43,140 nt of DNA, from assembly GCA_035707965.1 (NCBI GenBank), contig DASSTJ010000078.1, positions 1-43,140 of the forward strand, written 5' to 3'. Source of the stretch: DASSTJ01 sp035707965 (lineage in GTDB: Bacteria > Actinomycetota > Actinomycetes > Actinomycetales > Angustibacteraceae). The notes beneath the pieces are model-generated. The model was given only the letters and a program-made list of their open reading frames with translations, was not told the DNA's origin and made no database searches. Positions 16,193 through 24,752 of the stretch are shown here, one piece after another (the stretch's first letter is position 1; every line of letters begins with the position of its first letter). A program made the translations under genes and the position numbers.

Positions 16193-17548
16193 TCACGAAC
16201 GGGCGCTGGTGGCCGCGGCCTGTGTGATCACCTGCGGGGTGACCGCGCCGACGAACACCGGACCGTCGTCGAGGACCAGCACCGTCACCAGCGCCGTCTG
16301 CAGCAGACGCCCGTGACCGTAGCTGCCGGACACCGGCGTGCTCGACCGCAGGAGCGCACCCAGCAGCTGGTTGGCCGTGGCCGCACCGTCCGTGGACGGG
16401 CTCGAGTCCGACCCCATCGGCCTGGGCGGGCCGACAGGTTCGGTCGTGCGGGTCGGCGCGGACGGCGCCGGCTGGTTGCCGCCGCCGTCGGTGTCGCCCT
16501 TGCCCTGGGGTCGAGGCGTCAGGACGGCGCCGCTCGGCTCGGTCGTGGCGGCGCCCTGGCGGCCGCTGGTCAGCGCGCCGAGGTCGGGCAGGCTCGGCAG
16601 CTCCAGGACTGACGTCCAGCCCGTGCCGATCACCGTCGGTGCCGTGCCCGCCGGCCACGGGCTGGGGGCGTGGGGCGCGCGGCCGGGCCGCGGGAGCTCC
16701 AGCTGCTTCATGGGCCCGTCCGGCGCCGCGAAGACGGAGTCGCTCGGCACGTCGTAGCTGATCGACGTGAAGCCGGTCTCGAACGCCGGGTCGGACGCGC
16801 GCGTGCTGAGGACCAGCAGCCGCAGGGGGAGCGACGTGCGGGCGTCCACGGCGAGGCGGATCTGCCGGATCAGGGATCCCTGCTGGCGTGGCGCGACGAC
16901 GAGCTCGTAGGCGGCGCGCCCGGCCACCGACGCGGTGCCGTCCACCGTCACCTTCGTCGTGGGGTCGATGGCGGAGAGCAGGTGCTGGGCGAGCTGTTGC
17001 GGCGTCAGGTCACGCAGGAGGCCCTGCGGCAGCGGCGAGGTCGGTGGGACCGACGGCGTGGTGGACGGCGAGGACGGCGAGGACGACGACGGCGGCGCGG
17101 CGTGCTTCGGCAGGCGCACGTGCACGCCGGACCGGCTGTCGCTGCTCCACGTCCAGACGTCCTGGCCGCGGTGCACCAGGTCGAGCTCGGCCAGGCCCTC
17201 CTCCAGGGAGACGCGCTGGCGGTCCGGGCCGGCGTACCAGACACGCAGGGTGTGCGTGCCGGTCAGCAGGCTGGTCGCGGACAGGTCACCGTGCTGGCCC
17301 TGGACGCTCGTGGGCAGGTCCGGCAGGCCGAGTCGCGCGGTCGTGCGCACCGTCCCGGAGAACGGGTGCGCTGCTGCCTCCGGCAGGCTGGCGAGCAGCT
17401 GGGCCGCCGTGCGCGGGGGCAGCTCCGGGGACGCGTCCGCCATGACGGGTCGCAGCCCCACGACTGCGGCTACCGCCGCCACCACCACGCCCGGAACGGC
17501 CCAGCGCCACTGTCGCCGTGCTGGCCGGTCGGCCACCTGCTCAGTCAT
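16193..17548 (-). CDS. Membrane-anchored LolA-like protein linked to ABC exporter
   Basis: 451 residues. One N-terminal membrane segment (WAVPGVVVAAVAAVVGLRPVM) is followed by a large extracellular part. Its pattern (HTLRVWYAGPDRQRVSLEEG, DVWTWSSDSRSGVHV, AYELVVAPRQQGSLIRQIRLAVDARTSLPLRLLV) fits the LolA/RseB-like half-barrel fold, known in proteobacteria to carry lipids or sense lipoproteins. The middle and the C-terminal third contain Pro/Ser/Thr-rich low-complexity stretches. It is the first gene of an operon with an ABC-2 exporter, so it may accept or sense the exported hydrophobic molecule outside the membrane. ATG 17548 has GGGAG 6-7 bases upstream. A perfect 12-base palindrome lies 18 bases upstream. 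Confidence 0.75.
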   Translation of the reverse strand: MTEQVADRPARRQWRWAVPGVVVAAVAAVVGLRPVMADASPELPPRTAAQLLASLPEAAAHPFSGTVRTTARLGLPDLPTSVQGQHGDLSATSLLTGTHTLRVWYAGPDRQRVSLEEGLAELDLVHRGQDVWTWSSDSRSGVHVRLPKHAAPPSSSSPSSPSTTPSVPPTSPLPQGLLRDLTPQQLAQHLLSAIDPTTKVTVDGTASVAGRAAYELVVAPRQQGSLIRQIRLAVDARTSLPLRLLVLSTRASDPAFETGFTSISYDVPSDSVFAAPDGPMKQLELPRPGRAPHAPSPWPAGTAPTVIGTGWTSVLELPSLPDLGALTSGRQGAATTEPSGAVLTPRPQGKGDTDGGGNQPAPSAPTRTTEPVGPPRPMGSDSSPSTDGAATANQLLGALLRSSTPVSGSYGHGRLLQTALVTVLVLDDGPVFVGAVTPQVITQAAATSARS

Positions 17549-17565
17549 GTCGCTCCCTGCTCGTC

Positions 17566-17577
17566 CCTACCGGTAGG
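17566..17577. promoter_or_regulatory. Operator-like palindrome CCTACCGGTAGG before the LolA-ABC operon
   Basis: Perfect 12-base palindrome in the leader of the LolA-like gene, 18 bases upstream of its ATG and next to its ribosome site. The size and position suit a TetR-type or similar dimeric repressor, as is common for exporter operons. No regulator gene is adjacent, so this is inference. Confidence 0.4.
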
Positions 17578-17817
17578 ACGGTCCGCGCGCGAGCGCGGTT
17601 CCCTCCACTCTGCGCGCTGCTCGGGCCTGCTGTCGCCCTCGAGCACGGATCTCTGCGAACCCTTCACCATCGTCCGGCTGTGCGGACGGCGTGGCTGGGC
17701 CGATCCGGTCGATCCGGTCGCTCGGGCTGCGCGTTCACCCGCGGGCGTCCCCGTGACCGGCAACCATCCGCCTCACGTGGTGCCGGCGGGGTGTCGCCGG
17801 TGCGACCATGGTCGGCG

Positions 17818-18465
17818 ATGACCGACACCCCCACCCCCGGCTCCGGCCGAGACCGGCCCCGACGTCCAGCGCTGCTCAGCCATGCCGCCCTCGACTCGCT
17901 GGCCGGCTCCCCGGACCCGGCACGCATCGCCGAGGCGGCTCACGCCACCGCGGCGGCGATCGTCGAGACCGGGCGCAGCAGCAGCGACCCGACGACGACG
18001 GCACGGCTGGTCAGGCTCGTCGACGAGCACGGCATCGACACCATCGCGGACCTGTGGGCCGGCCGCCCCGCGCGCTCGCTGCCCGGTGCGCTGTGGCGCA
18101 TGTACGTGCTGCGCGAGTGGGTGCGTCGCGACGCCGTCGGCGCCTCCCTCGACTACCGCGCCGGGTTGGCCCTCGCCGAGGTGCCCCACGTGGTGGCGGG
18201 GGTGGCGGAACCACCGGGGCCGGACGAGATGCGACAGCTCGTGGACGCCGTCCTCACCGGGGTCTACACGGGTGACCTCGACGTCGCCCTCGAGCGGGGC
18301 GCCGCCTTCTGCCGCGTGGTCGCCGCCGGCCGTGCGCTGCGAGCGGACGACGACCCGGACGACCTGGCGGCGCACGAGCTGACCCGCCGCGCGGCGTCCC
18401 TGCAGCAGACGGCCGAGGACCTCGAGCACGCCGCTCGTTCCTGGCGCGCGCACGCCCTGCGCTGA
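17818..18465 (+). CDS. Conserved actinobacterial protein of unknown function
   Basis: 215 residues, soluble and mostly helical, with no signal peptide or membrane segment. The core SSSDPTTTARLVRLVDEHGIDTIADLWAGRPARSLPGALWRMYVLREWVRRDAVGASLDYRAGL resembles a family I recall only as uncharacterised actinobacterial proteins. The recurring WRMYVLREWVRRD segment is its most distinctive part. ATG 17818 is the first start that excludes the low-quality upstream extension; no strong ribosome site is seen. It is divergent from the LolA-ABC operon across 269 bases. That gap holds the 12-base palindrome and a tandem 9-base repeat (GATCCGGTC twice, 17702-17719), and otherwise nothing recognised. Confidence 0.7.
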   Translation: MTDTPTPGSGRDRPRRPALLSHAALDSLAGSPDPARIAEAAHATAAAIVETGRSSSDPTTTARLVRLVDEHGIDTIADLWAGRPARSLPGALWRMYVLREWVRRDAVGASLDYRAGLALAEVPHVVAGVAEPPGPDEMRQLVDAVLTGVYTGDLDVALERGAAFCRVVAAGRALRADDDPDDLAAHELTRRAASLQQTAEDLEHAARSWRAHALR

Positions 18466-18644
18466 CACCGCCGGGGGGCGACCGACTCCAGAGCCGAGCG
18501 GGTGACACGAGGGAGACACGCTCGGGAACATGCGATCACGTGCCGAGGTTGTGCACACTCGTGGTGCTCCCCCGTGGAGCACCCGGGCGTCGGGCTGCGG
18601 TAGCCCCGGGTCCCAACTGAAGCCGCTCCGAGCGGCCGTGCGCC

Positions 18645-20348
18645 GTGAGGCGCTCCCAGCCCGACGCCCACACCCCTCCTGCCGGTTCGGCGGCCCCGCC
18701 CGGCGGCGCCGCTGGCGTCGGTACGCCAGACTTGCCCGAGATGGATCTTCTTCGCCCGCTCCTGCGTCCGCTGACGCGTCACGATGCCTGGCGCATCCTG
18801 GTGGTCAGCGCGCTCGCCCTGCTCGGGGCGGGTGCCGGGGCGGCGCTGGCTCCGGCGACGCACGCGGACGTCGGGCCGCTGGCGGTTCAGGTCAAGGTGC
18901 GGCCGAGCCTGCACCCTGGGGTCGTCGTCCGCCTGCCCCCGGCGGGATCGGTGCGCTTCGACACGCACCAGAGCCCGATCGCGGTGCAGGCGCTCATCGA
19001 GTCGGTGGACCTCGACGAAGCCAGGCGCGTCGTCGCCCGGCCGGACGCGCTGCAGCAGCTGCAGGAGCAGGCGCCGGACGACATCAAGGGCGCCGTGGTG
19101 CGTTCGCTCGGCTGGACGTTCGGCTGCGCCCTGCTGGGGTCGGGCCTGCTGGTGGGCATCGCAGCGCGGGGGTGGCGGGGCATCGCGGCGGGGATGTCGG
19201 TGACGATGGGCGTGGGCGCGGTGCTGGCCGGGGCGACGGCGCTGTCGTTCGACGGCGAGCAGCTCGCGGAGCCGCAGTTCACGGGCCTGCTGAGCAGCGC
19301 GCCGTACGTGCAGCAGCGCACCGAGAACCTGGCGGAACAGCTCGAGAACTACCGGTCCGGCCTGTCGGACTTCGTCCAGTCCGTCACGACCCTCTACGCG
19401 CTCGGCGACCGGCTGCCCGGCTTCGACCCCGACACCGGGGCCGGCGTCACGACCGTGCTGCACATCTCGGACCTGCACCTCAACCCGCTCGGTTACGACC
19501 TGACGCAGCGGCTCGTCACGCAGTTCAAGGTGGACGCCATCGTCGACTCGGGTGACCTGAGCACATGGGGCAGCGAGGTCGAGCAGGGCTTCGTGACCCG
19601 GATCGGCACGTTCGGCGTGCCCTACGTCTTCGTCCGCGGGAACCACGACTCCGAGGGCATCGCCGAGGCGGTCGCCAAGCAGAAGAACGCGGTCGTGCTG
19701 GACGACGACGTGCGCACGATCGACGGGCTGACCATCGCGGGCATCGCTGACCCCCGCAACACCCCCGCCGAGGGCGAAGGCGACACGATCGGCAAGGACG
19801 CGGTCGCCGCCTCGGTCGCCAAGCTGGCGGACCGGATCCGGCGGTACGACCTGGTCCACCGAGAGCAGCCGGTGCAGATCGCCGTCGTCCACGACCCGAC
19901 ACGGTTGGACGCGATTCTCGGCTCGGTGCCGCTCGTGCTGTCCGGGCACCTGCACAAGCGGAGCGTCCGGGAGGAGAAGGGCACCAGGGTCATGGTCGAG
20001 GGGTCCACCGGCGGTGCCGGGCTGACGTCCGCGGGGTTCGAGCGGCTCACGGAGGGCAAGCCGGTGCCGTTGGAGGCCACGCTGCTGTACTTCGCGAAGT
20101 CGGGGGACCGCGCCGGCCAGCTGGTGGCCTACGACGACGTCACCGTCGGTGGGCTCGGGCTCACCTCCGTGAGCATCGACCGGACGACGGTCAAGCCGCC
20201 CAAGCAGGGCCAGCCGGGGTCGAACCCGCCGACGCCGGGCCCGTCACCGGGCACGCCGCCGGTCGCCACCCCTGGGACCCCGCCCGCGACGCAGCCCCGG
20301 TCGTCGAGCACGGCCCCGAGCGCGACCGCGGCCACAGCAGCGGGGTAG
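18645..20348 (+). CDS. Membrane-bound metallophosphoesterase
   Basis: Up to 567 residues. Three membrane segments (about 49-70, 154-175 and 180-200) precede a calcineurin-like phosphoesterase domain with every metal motif present: HISDLHL (273-279), VDSGDLSTWG, VRGNHDS, VVHDPTRLD and LSGHLHKRS. The C-terminal 60 residues are a Pro/Thr/Gly-rich tail. Predicted topology places the catalytic domain on one face of the membrane after an odd number of helices, probably outside. The substrate is unknown; relatives cleave phosphodiesters of nucleotides or lipids. Start may be GTG 18645 or ATG 18741, which would shorten it by 32 residues; neither ribosome site is strong. It stands alone between two conserved hypothetical genes. 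Confidence 0.85.
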   Translation: MRRSQPDAHTPPAGSAAPPGGAAGVGTPDLPEMDLLRPLLRPLTRHDAWRILVVSALALLGAGAGAALAPATHADVGPLAVQVKVRPSLHPGVVVRLPPAGSVRFDTHQSPIAVQALIESVDLDEARRVVARPDALQQLQEQAPDDIKGAVVRSLGWTFGCALLGSGLLVGIAARGWRGIAAGMSVTMGVGAVLAGATALSFDGEQLAEPQFTGLLSSAPYVQQRTENLAEQLENYRSGLSDFVQSVTTLYALGDRLPGFDPDTGAGVTTVLHISDLHLNPLGYDLTQRLVTQFKVDAIVDSGDLSTWGSEVEQGFVTRIGTFGVPYVFVRGNHDSEGIAEAVAKQKNAVVLDDDVRTIDGLTIAGIADPRNTPAEGEGDTIGKDAVAASVAKLADRIRRYDLVHREQPVQIAVVHDPTRLDAILGSVPLVLSGHLHKRSVREEKGTRVMVEGSTGGAGLTSAGFERLTEGKPVPLEATLLYFAKSGDRAGQLVAYDDVTVGGLGLTSVSIDRTTVKPPKQGQPGSNPPTPGPSPGTPPVATPGTPPATQPRSSSTAPSATAATAAG

Positions 20349-20456
20349 CGGCGGGGTAGCGTGCACGGGGACCTGCGTGTGACAGGAACGTGCCAATGGC
20401 ACGACAACTTGGCCGATCTTCCCCCGGGACCCTCAGGTTGTGCGTACGGTGATCTT

Positions 20457-20624
20457 GTGAGTGAGACCACGAACGGGCAGGACGTCCCGTCGCGCGGCGA
20501 CGTGCTGCGCGACGACGCCCTCGACGACGAGATCGCGCTCGTGGGCGAGCTGGTCGTGGCGGCGACGCACAGCGAGGGTCCGATGTCGCTCGACCAGATC
20601 GACGAGGCGCTCGGACTGCGCTGA
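20457..20624 (+). CDS. Small conserved actinobacterial protein (55 aa)
   Basis: 55 residues starting at GTG 20457: VSETTNGQDVPSRGDVLRD, then EIALVGELVVAATHSEGPMSLDQIDEALGLR. The acidic helical pattern ending in an IDEALGL-type helix resembles a small uncharacterised protein I recognise from many actinobacterial genomes. A TANNNT element (TACGGT, 20445-20450) lies 6 bases before the GTG with no ribosome site. This suits a leaderless transcript, which is frequent in actinobacteria. Function unknown. The gene is convergent with the second exporter's permease, only 20 bases away. Confidence 0.6.
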   Translation: MSETTNGQDVPSRGDVLRDDALDDEIALVGELVVAATHSEGPMSLDQIDEALGLR

Positions 20625-20644
20625 CGCCGGGCGACGACGCGGCC

Positions 20645-21766
20645 TCAGAGGTCACGCCGCCGCAGCAGCGCGGCCGCGACCACGCACAGCGCGCCGGCCA
20701 GGACCACGAGGTAGAGCAGGCCGGCACCGTTCGAGAGGTGGACGAGCCGCGGCTCCATCCCGTTCGCGGTGAGGTGCTGACCGATGTACAGGTCGTTGCC
20801 ACCGGGGATGATCGCTGCCGCCAGGTTCTCCGTGAGCAGGTAGCGCACCACCCAGCGGCCACCGAAGACCGCGTGGACCCCGACCTCGACGACGGCGAAC
20901 CAGCCGAAGGCGACACCGAGCACGCCCCCGGTGCTGCGGAACACCGTGGCGAGCGTCGCGGCGACCAGCGCCACCAGCACCATGATCAGCACCGCGCGCA
21001 GCTGCAGCGCCAGCAGCTCGGGCCAGAAGTGGCCCGCCGTCAGCATGCCGGTGTCGTAGGACTGCTCCGGTCCCGGCGGAGGCGCGTCCTGCCAGGTGCC
21101 GCGCAGCTGCACCGTGAGAGCGCCGAGCCCCAGCCCGAGGGCTTGGGCGGCGACGCCCACGGCGGCGACGAAGCCCGCGATGGCCGCGAGCCGGGCGCCG
21201 AGGAAGCGCAGCCGTCGGGGCTCCCACGTGAGCAGCGTGACGATGCTGCGGCTGGACCAGTCGGCCCCCACGCCCGTCGCTGCCAGCAGGGCCGCGAGGA
21301 GGGCCCCGCCGACGCCGATGCCCGTGGCCACCATGGGCAGGCCGGGGTCGGCCCTGAACCGGGGGTCGACGAAGAACAGGTCCTCGGTCAGCGTGCCCAT
21401 GTCGCAGGCACCGTTGTCCTTCTCGGACTGCGGGATGCCCGGGTCGGCAAGGCACTGCTGCGCGTACACCTGCTGGTTCTTCGACTCCTCCGCCAGCTGG
21501 TGCTGCGCCTTCGCGTGCGCGGCTGCCACGTCGGTGGTGTGCGTCGCGAAGACCACGCCCATGGCACCGATGATCGTGACCAGCCCCAGCAGCAGCAGGG
21601 CGGCGACCAGCCGGCGGTGTCGCAGGCGGCTCAGCTCGGCCAGGAGCAGCGACCCCCGCGAGGTCGACGCGACCGGACGCGGGGACGTCGGCACGCCGTC
21701 CGGCCCGAAGACGCCTCCCGTCTCGTGCGGTCGGGCCTGCGCCGTCGACGGCGTCGTGCCGCTCAT
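20645..21766 (-). CDS. ABC-2 type exporter, permease subunit (system 2)
   Basis: 373 residues from ATG 21766 (MSGTTPSTAQARPHETGG). The first membrane segment (LVAALLLLGLVTIIGAMGVVFA) is followed by an extracytoplasmic loop of about 100 residues with two cysteines (QQCLADPGIP, DNGACDMG) and then five further helices. The segment WSSRSIVTLLTWEPRRLRFLGARL is the ABC-2 hallmark. The start overlaps the ATPase stop by ATGA, so translation is coupled. The large loop distinguishes it from system 1; the substrate is unknown. Confidence 0.88.
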   Translation of the reverse strand: MSGTTPSTAQARPHETGGVFGPDGVPTSPRPVASTSRGSLLLAELSRLRHRRLVAALLLLGLVTIIGAMGVVFATHTTDVAAAHAKAQHQLAEESKNQQVYAQQCLADPGIPQSEKDNGACDMGTLTEDLFFVDPRFRADPGLPMVATGIGVGGALLAALLAATGVGADWSSRSIVTLLTWEPRRLRFLGARLAAIAGFVAAVGVAAQALGLGLGALTVQLRGTWQDAPPPGPEQSYDTGMLTAGHFWPELLALQLRAVLIMVLVALVAATLATVFRSTGGVLGVAFGWFAVVEVGVHAVFGGRWVVRYLLTENLAAAIIPGGNDLYIGQHLTANGMEPRLVHLSNGAGLLYLVVLAGALCVVAAALLRRRDL

Positions 21767-22755
21767 CGTGGCTGCCCCTGCCCTGCCGGTTGACCGGCGT
21801 CCGCCGCGCTCGACTGCTCGCCGAGCCCGTGGCCGGCGGTGATCTGGAGGAAGGCGCTCTCGAGATCGGCCGCCGCCACGGACAGGTGGCTCACCCACTG
21901 GCCGCTCCGGCCGAGCAGCTCGGTCAGCGCGCTCGGGTCGTCCACGGGCCGGCCGGTGACGCCGACCTCGAGGCGTCCGTCCGGCAGCGGCTGGACGTCG
22001 AACCCGGCCTGGCGCAGGGTCGTCGCGGCGAGGTCACGGTCGGCGACGCCCACGAGCACCCCGCGGCGTCCGTGGGCACGCAGCACCTCGTCCACCGGGC
22101 CGGACAGCAGCGCCTGCCCGCGCGACATGATCGTCACGCGGTCGCAGACCTGCTGCACCTCGCTGAGCAGGTGGGACGAGATGACGATGGTGCGGCCGTC
22201 CGTCGCGAGGTCGCGGACGAGGTCGCGCACCTCCTTCATGCCGGCGGGGTCGAGCCCGTTGCTCGGCTCGTCGAGGATGAGCAGCCTCGGGTCCTTGAGC
22301 AGGGCCGCGGCGATGCCGAGTCGCTGGCGCATGCCCAGCGAGTACGTCTTCACCCGGTCGTCGGCGCGCTCGCGCAGCTTCACCGTCTCGAGCACGTGGT
22401 CGACGCGGGTGCCGGGGACGCCGACGGACCGCGCCAGCAGGTCGAGGCTCGTGCGTCCGGACAGGCCGGGGAGGAACAGCGGGTTCTCGACCAGCGCCCC
22501 GACGTGCCCGACGACCTGCGGCAGCTCCGCCGGCACGGGGTGGCCGAGGACCCGCACGTCGCCGCCGTCGGCCCTGGCCAGCCCCAGCAGCACGCGGATC
22601 GTCGTCGTCTTGCCCGAACCGTTGGGGCCCAGCAACCCCTGCACGCCGCCCTGCTCGACGAGCATGTCGAGCCCGTCCAGCGCCCGCTGCGTGGGACGGC
22701 GCAGGCTGCGGTAGCTCTTGCGCAGCCCGGTGATCTCGATGGCAGGGGCGGTCAC
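21763..22755 (-). CDS. ABC transporter ATP-binding subunit (system 2)
   Basis: 330 residues from GTG 22755 (VTAPAIEITGLRKSYR). Walker A GPNGSGKT, signature SLGMRQRL, Walker B LLILDEPSNG and switch TIVISSHLLSEVQQVCDRVTIMSRGQAL are intact. It belongs to the same class as the ATPase at 15211-16158, and the two share long identical motifs, so the two exporters probably arose from a common ancestor. Coupled to its permease by a 4-base overlap. Divergent from the phosphate transport operon. Confidence 0.92.
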   Translation of the reverse strand: MTAPAIEITGLRKSYRSLRRPTQRALDGLDMLVEQGGVQGLLGPNGSGKTTTIRVLLGLARADGGDVRVLGHPVPAELPQVVGHVGALVENPLFLPGLSGRTSLDLLARSVGVPGTRVDHVLETVKLRERADDRVKTYSLGMRQRLGIAAALLKDPRLLILDEPSNGLDPAGMKEVRDLVRDLATDGRTIVISSHLLSEVQQVCDRVTIMSRGQALLSGPVDEVLRAHGRRGVLVGVADRDLAATTLRQAGFDVQPLPDGRLEVGVTGRPVDDPSALTELLGRSGQWVSHLSVAAADLESAFLQITAGHGLGEQSSAADAGQPAGQGQPR

Positions 22756-22918
22756 GCGAGGCGCTCGCTCCCAGGCCGACGTCCGGTCCCGCGGTTCGCG
22801 GCCCCCACCTGCCTTGCGCTCATCAGCACGTCCCCTCCAACGGGCGTCAGGTCGACGCCGCTCGCAGGACGATCATGCCGGATCGGCAGGGGCCGTGGGT
22901 CTCGCCACACGCCCCAGG

Positions 22919-22949
22919 TTGTACCCGCCGGCTCGGGTGCCCCTACGAT
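22919..22949 (+). promoter_or_regulatory. Possible promoter of the DUF47-pit operon
   Basis: TTGTAC at 22919-22924 and TACGAT at 22944-22949, separated by 19 bases, lie 92 bases upstream of the GTG at 23041. The elements fit vegetative-sigma hexamers but the spacer is long. The rest of the 285-base gap (22756-23040) shows nothing else I can identify. Confidence 0.3.
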
Positions 22950-23040
22950 CGGTGAGGCAGCCCCACCCGGGCAGCCGCTCGCGCGACCGGTGGCTGCTTC
23001 GTCGCCGGTGCGGGCACGTCCCCGTGACACGGAGCACTTC

Positions 23041-23661
23041 GTGGGCTTTCGCCTGACGCCACAGGACACCGGGTTCTACGACCTCTTCGCCACCTCCGCC
23101 GGCCACCTCGTCGTCGGCAGCGCCATCCTCACCGAGGTGCTGGGCTCCGAGCCCAGCGAGCGCGAGGCCCTCGCCGGCAGGATGAGGGACGCCGAGCACG
23201 CGGCCGACGAGTCGACGCACGCCATCATGAAGAAGGTCAACTCCTCCTTCATCACCCCGTTCGACCGGGAGGACATCTACGCGCTCGCCTCCGCGCTCGA
23301 CGACTGCATGGACATGATGGAGGCCGCGGTCGACCTCATCTTCCTCTACCAGATCGACCAGCTGCCCGCTGGCGTCGCCGCCCAGGTGGAGGTGCTCGTG
23401 CGCATGTCGGAGCTCACGGCCGAGGCGATGACGCGCCTGCGCTCGATGCGCGACCTGCAGGAGTACTGGATCGAGATCAACCGTCTGGAGAACGAGGGCG
23501 ACCAGCAGTACCGCAGGCTGCTCGCCGAGCTCTTCAACGGTGACCTGCGGGCCACGGAGATCATGAAGCTGAAGGAGGTCGTCGAGGAGCTGGAGGCCGC
23601 GGCGGACGCCTTCGAGAAGGTCGCGAACACCGTCGAGAGCATCGCCGTCAAGGAGTCCTGA
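23041..23661 (+). CDS. DUF47/PhoU-like accessory protein of Pit transporter
   Basis: 206 residues, all helical, matching the DUF47 family (PhoU-like fold) that is regularly encoded just before Pit-type phosphate transporters and is thought to modulate them. Visible are FYDLFATSAGHLV, DAEHAADESTHAIMKKVNSSFITPFDREDIYALASALDDCMD and EVVEELEAAADAFEKVANTVESI; the paired E/D-rich helices are the metal-binding type of PhoU proteins. GTG 23041 is preceded by GGAG 8 bases upstream. The stop is 4 bases before the transporter start, so the pair is an operon. Confidence 0.9.
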   Translation: MGFRLTPQDTGFYDLFATSAGHLVVGSAILTEVLGSEPSEREALAGRMRDAEHAADESTHAIMKKVNSSFITPFDREDIYALASALDDCMDMMEAAVDLIFLYQIDQLPAGVAAQVEVLVRMSELTAEAMTRLRSMRDLQEYWIEINRLENEGDQQYRRLLAELFNGDLRATEIMKLKEVVEELEAAADAFEKVANTVESIAVKES

Positions 23662-23665
23662 CGAC

Positions 23666-24664
23666 GTGGAGTGGCTCCTGGTGGCCATCGTCATCTTCCT
23701 GGCGATGGTCTTCAACTACACGAACGGGTTCCACGACGCAGCCAACGCCATCGCGACGTCGGTCTCGACGCGCGCGCTGACCCCGCGGGTCGCGCTGGCC
23801 CTGGCGGCGGTGGGCAACCTCGTCGGCTCGTTCTTCGGCGCCAAGGTCGCGGCCACCGTCGGCGAGGGCATCATCAACATCCACGGGCTGCCCGCCAACT
23901 CCGGCCTCGCGGTGACGGCTGCTGCCATGGTCGGCGCCATCGGCTGGAACCTGCTCACGTGGTGGTTCGGCCTGCCGTCGTCGTCCTCGCACGCCCTGAT
24001 CGGCGGTCTCGGCGGAGCAGCGCTCGCGGCGAGCGCCGAGGTGCTCTGGCACGGGATCCTGACGAAGGTCATCGTGCCCATGCTCATCTCGCCGATGGTG
24101 GGCCTCCTGCTCGGCTACCTGGTGATGACGGCGATCCTGTGGATGTTCCGGGGCGCCAACCCGGGTCGCGTGAGCCGCGGCTTCCGGCACGCGCAGACGG
24201 CGTCCGCGGCGGCGATGGCTCTCGGGCACGGCCTGCAGGACGCCGCGAAGACGATGGGTGTCGTCGTCCTGGCCCTCAACGTCGGCGGCTACCACCACGG
24301 TCCGCACATCCCGCTGTGGGTGTACTTCGTGACGGCGGCCGTGCTGGCCGCCGGCACCTACGCCGGCGGGTGGCGCATCATGCGCACGCTCGGCCGTCGC
24401 ATCATCCACCTGGACCCGCCGCACGGCTTCGCGGCGGAGGCGACCGCCGCCAGCGTGCTGTACGTGGCCGGCCTGGGCTTCGGTGCTCCCATCTCGACCA
24501 CCCACACGATCACGTCCGCGATCATGGGCGTCGGCGCCACGAAGCGACTGTCCGCCGTCCGCTGGGGCGTGGCCGGCAACATCGTGGGCGCCTGGGTGCT
24601 CACCTTCCCCGGTGCCGGCCTGCTGGCCGCCGGCACCTACGCGGTGGTGCGGGTCCTCAGCTGA
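23666..24664 (+). CDS. pitA: Low-affinity inorganic phosphate transporter, Pit family
   Basis: 332 residues, about 10 membrane segments. The two inverted PHO-4 signatures are present: NGFHDAANAIATSVSTRAL near the N-terminus and GAPISTTHTITSAIMGVGATKR near the C-terminus. It takes up phosphate, probably as a metal-phosphate complex, coupled to protons. The length is that of the short bacterial and archaeal Pit proteins, not the 500-residue E. coli type. GTG 23666 starts 4 bases after its DUF47 partner ends, a strong sign of joint expression. No Pho box was recognised. Confidence 0.94.
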   Translation: MEWLLVAIVIFLAMVFNYTNGFHDAANAIATSVSTRALTPRVALALAAVGNLVGSFFGAKVAATVGEGIINIHGLPANSGLAVTAAAMVGAIGWNLLTWWFGLPSSSSHALIGGLGGAALAASAEVLWHGILTKVIVPMLISPMVGLLLGYLVMTAILWMFRGANPGRVSRGFRHAQTASAAAMALGHGLQDAAKTMGVVVLALNVGGYHHGPHIPLWVYFVTAAVLAAGTYAGGWRIMRTLGRRIIHLDPPHGFAAEATAASVLYVAGLGFGAPISTTHTITSAIMGVGATKRLSAVRWGVAGNIVGAWVLTFPGAGLLAAGTYAVVRVLS

Positions 24665-24752
24665 CCGCGGTCAGGGAGCCCGGGCGCGTTGGGCCCGCGG
24701 GTGGGCCCACGGGCCCTGTGCCCTCCCGGTGAGCCTCGCGAGGATGCGGCGC

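Noticed and set aside
17702..17719. Tandem GATCCGGTC repeat before the 215-residue protein gene
   Set aside because: Only two copies of a 9-base unit in GC-rich DNA; too little to call a regulatory element, so it is only mentioned with the gene.
18264..19955. A 563-codon minus-strand open frame
   Set aside because: Antisense to the metallophosphoesterase, which has all metal-binding motifs; composition of the shadow is not protein-like.
20457..20624. Antitoxin of a toxin-antitoxin pair
   Set aside because: The protein is small and acidic, but there is no partner gene next to it on the same strand and it resembles a widespread single-gene family.
21790..23040. N-terminal extension of the DUF47 protein by 417 residues
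   Set aside because: It would run antisense through the ABC ATPase gene; the family N-terminus and ribosome site fit GTG 23041.
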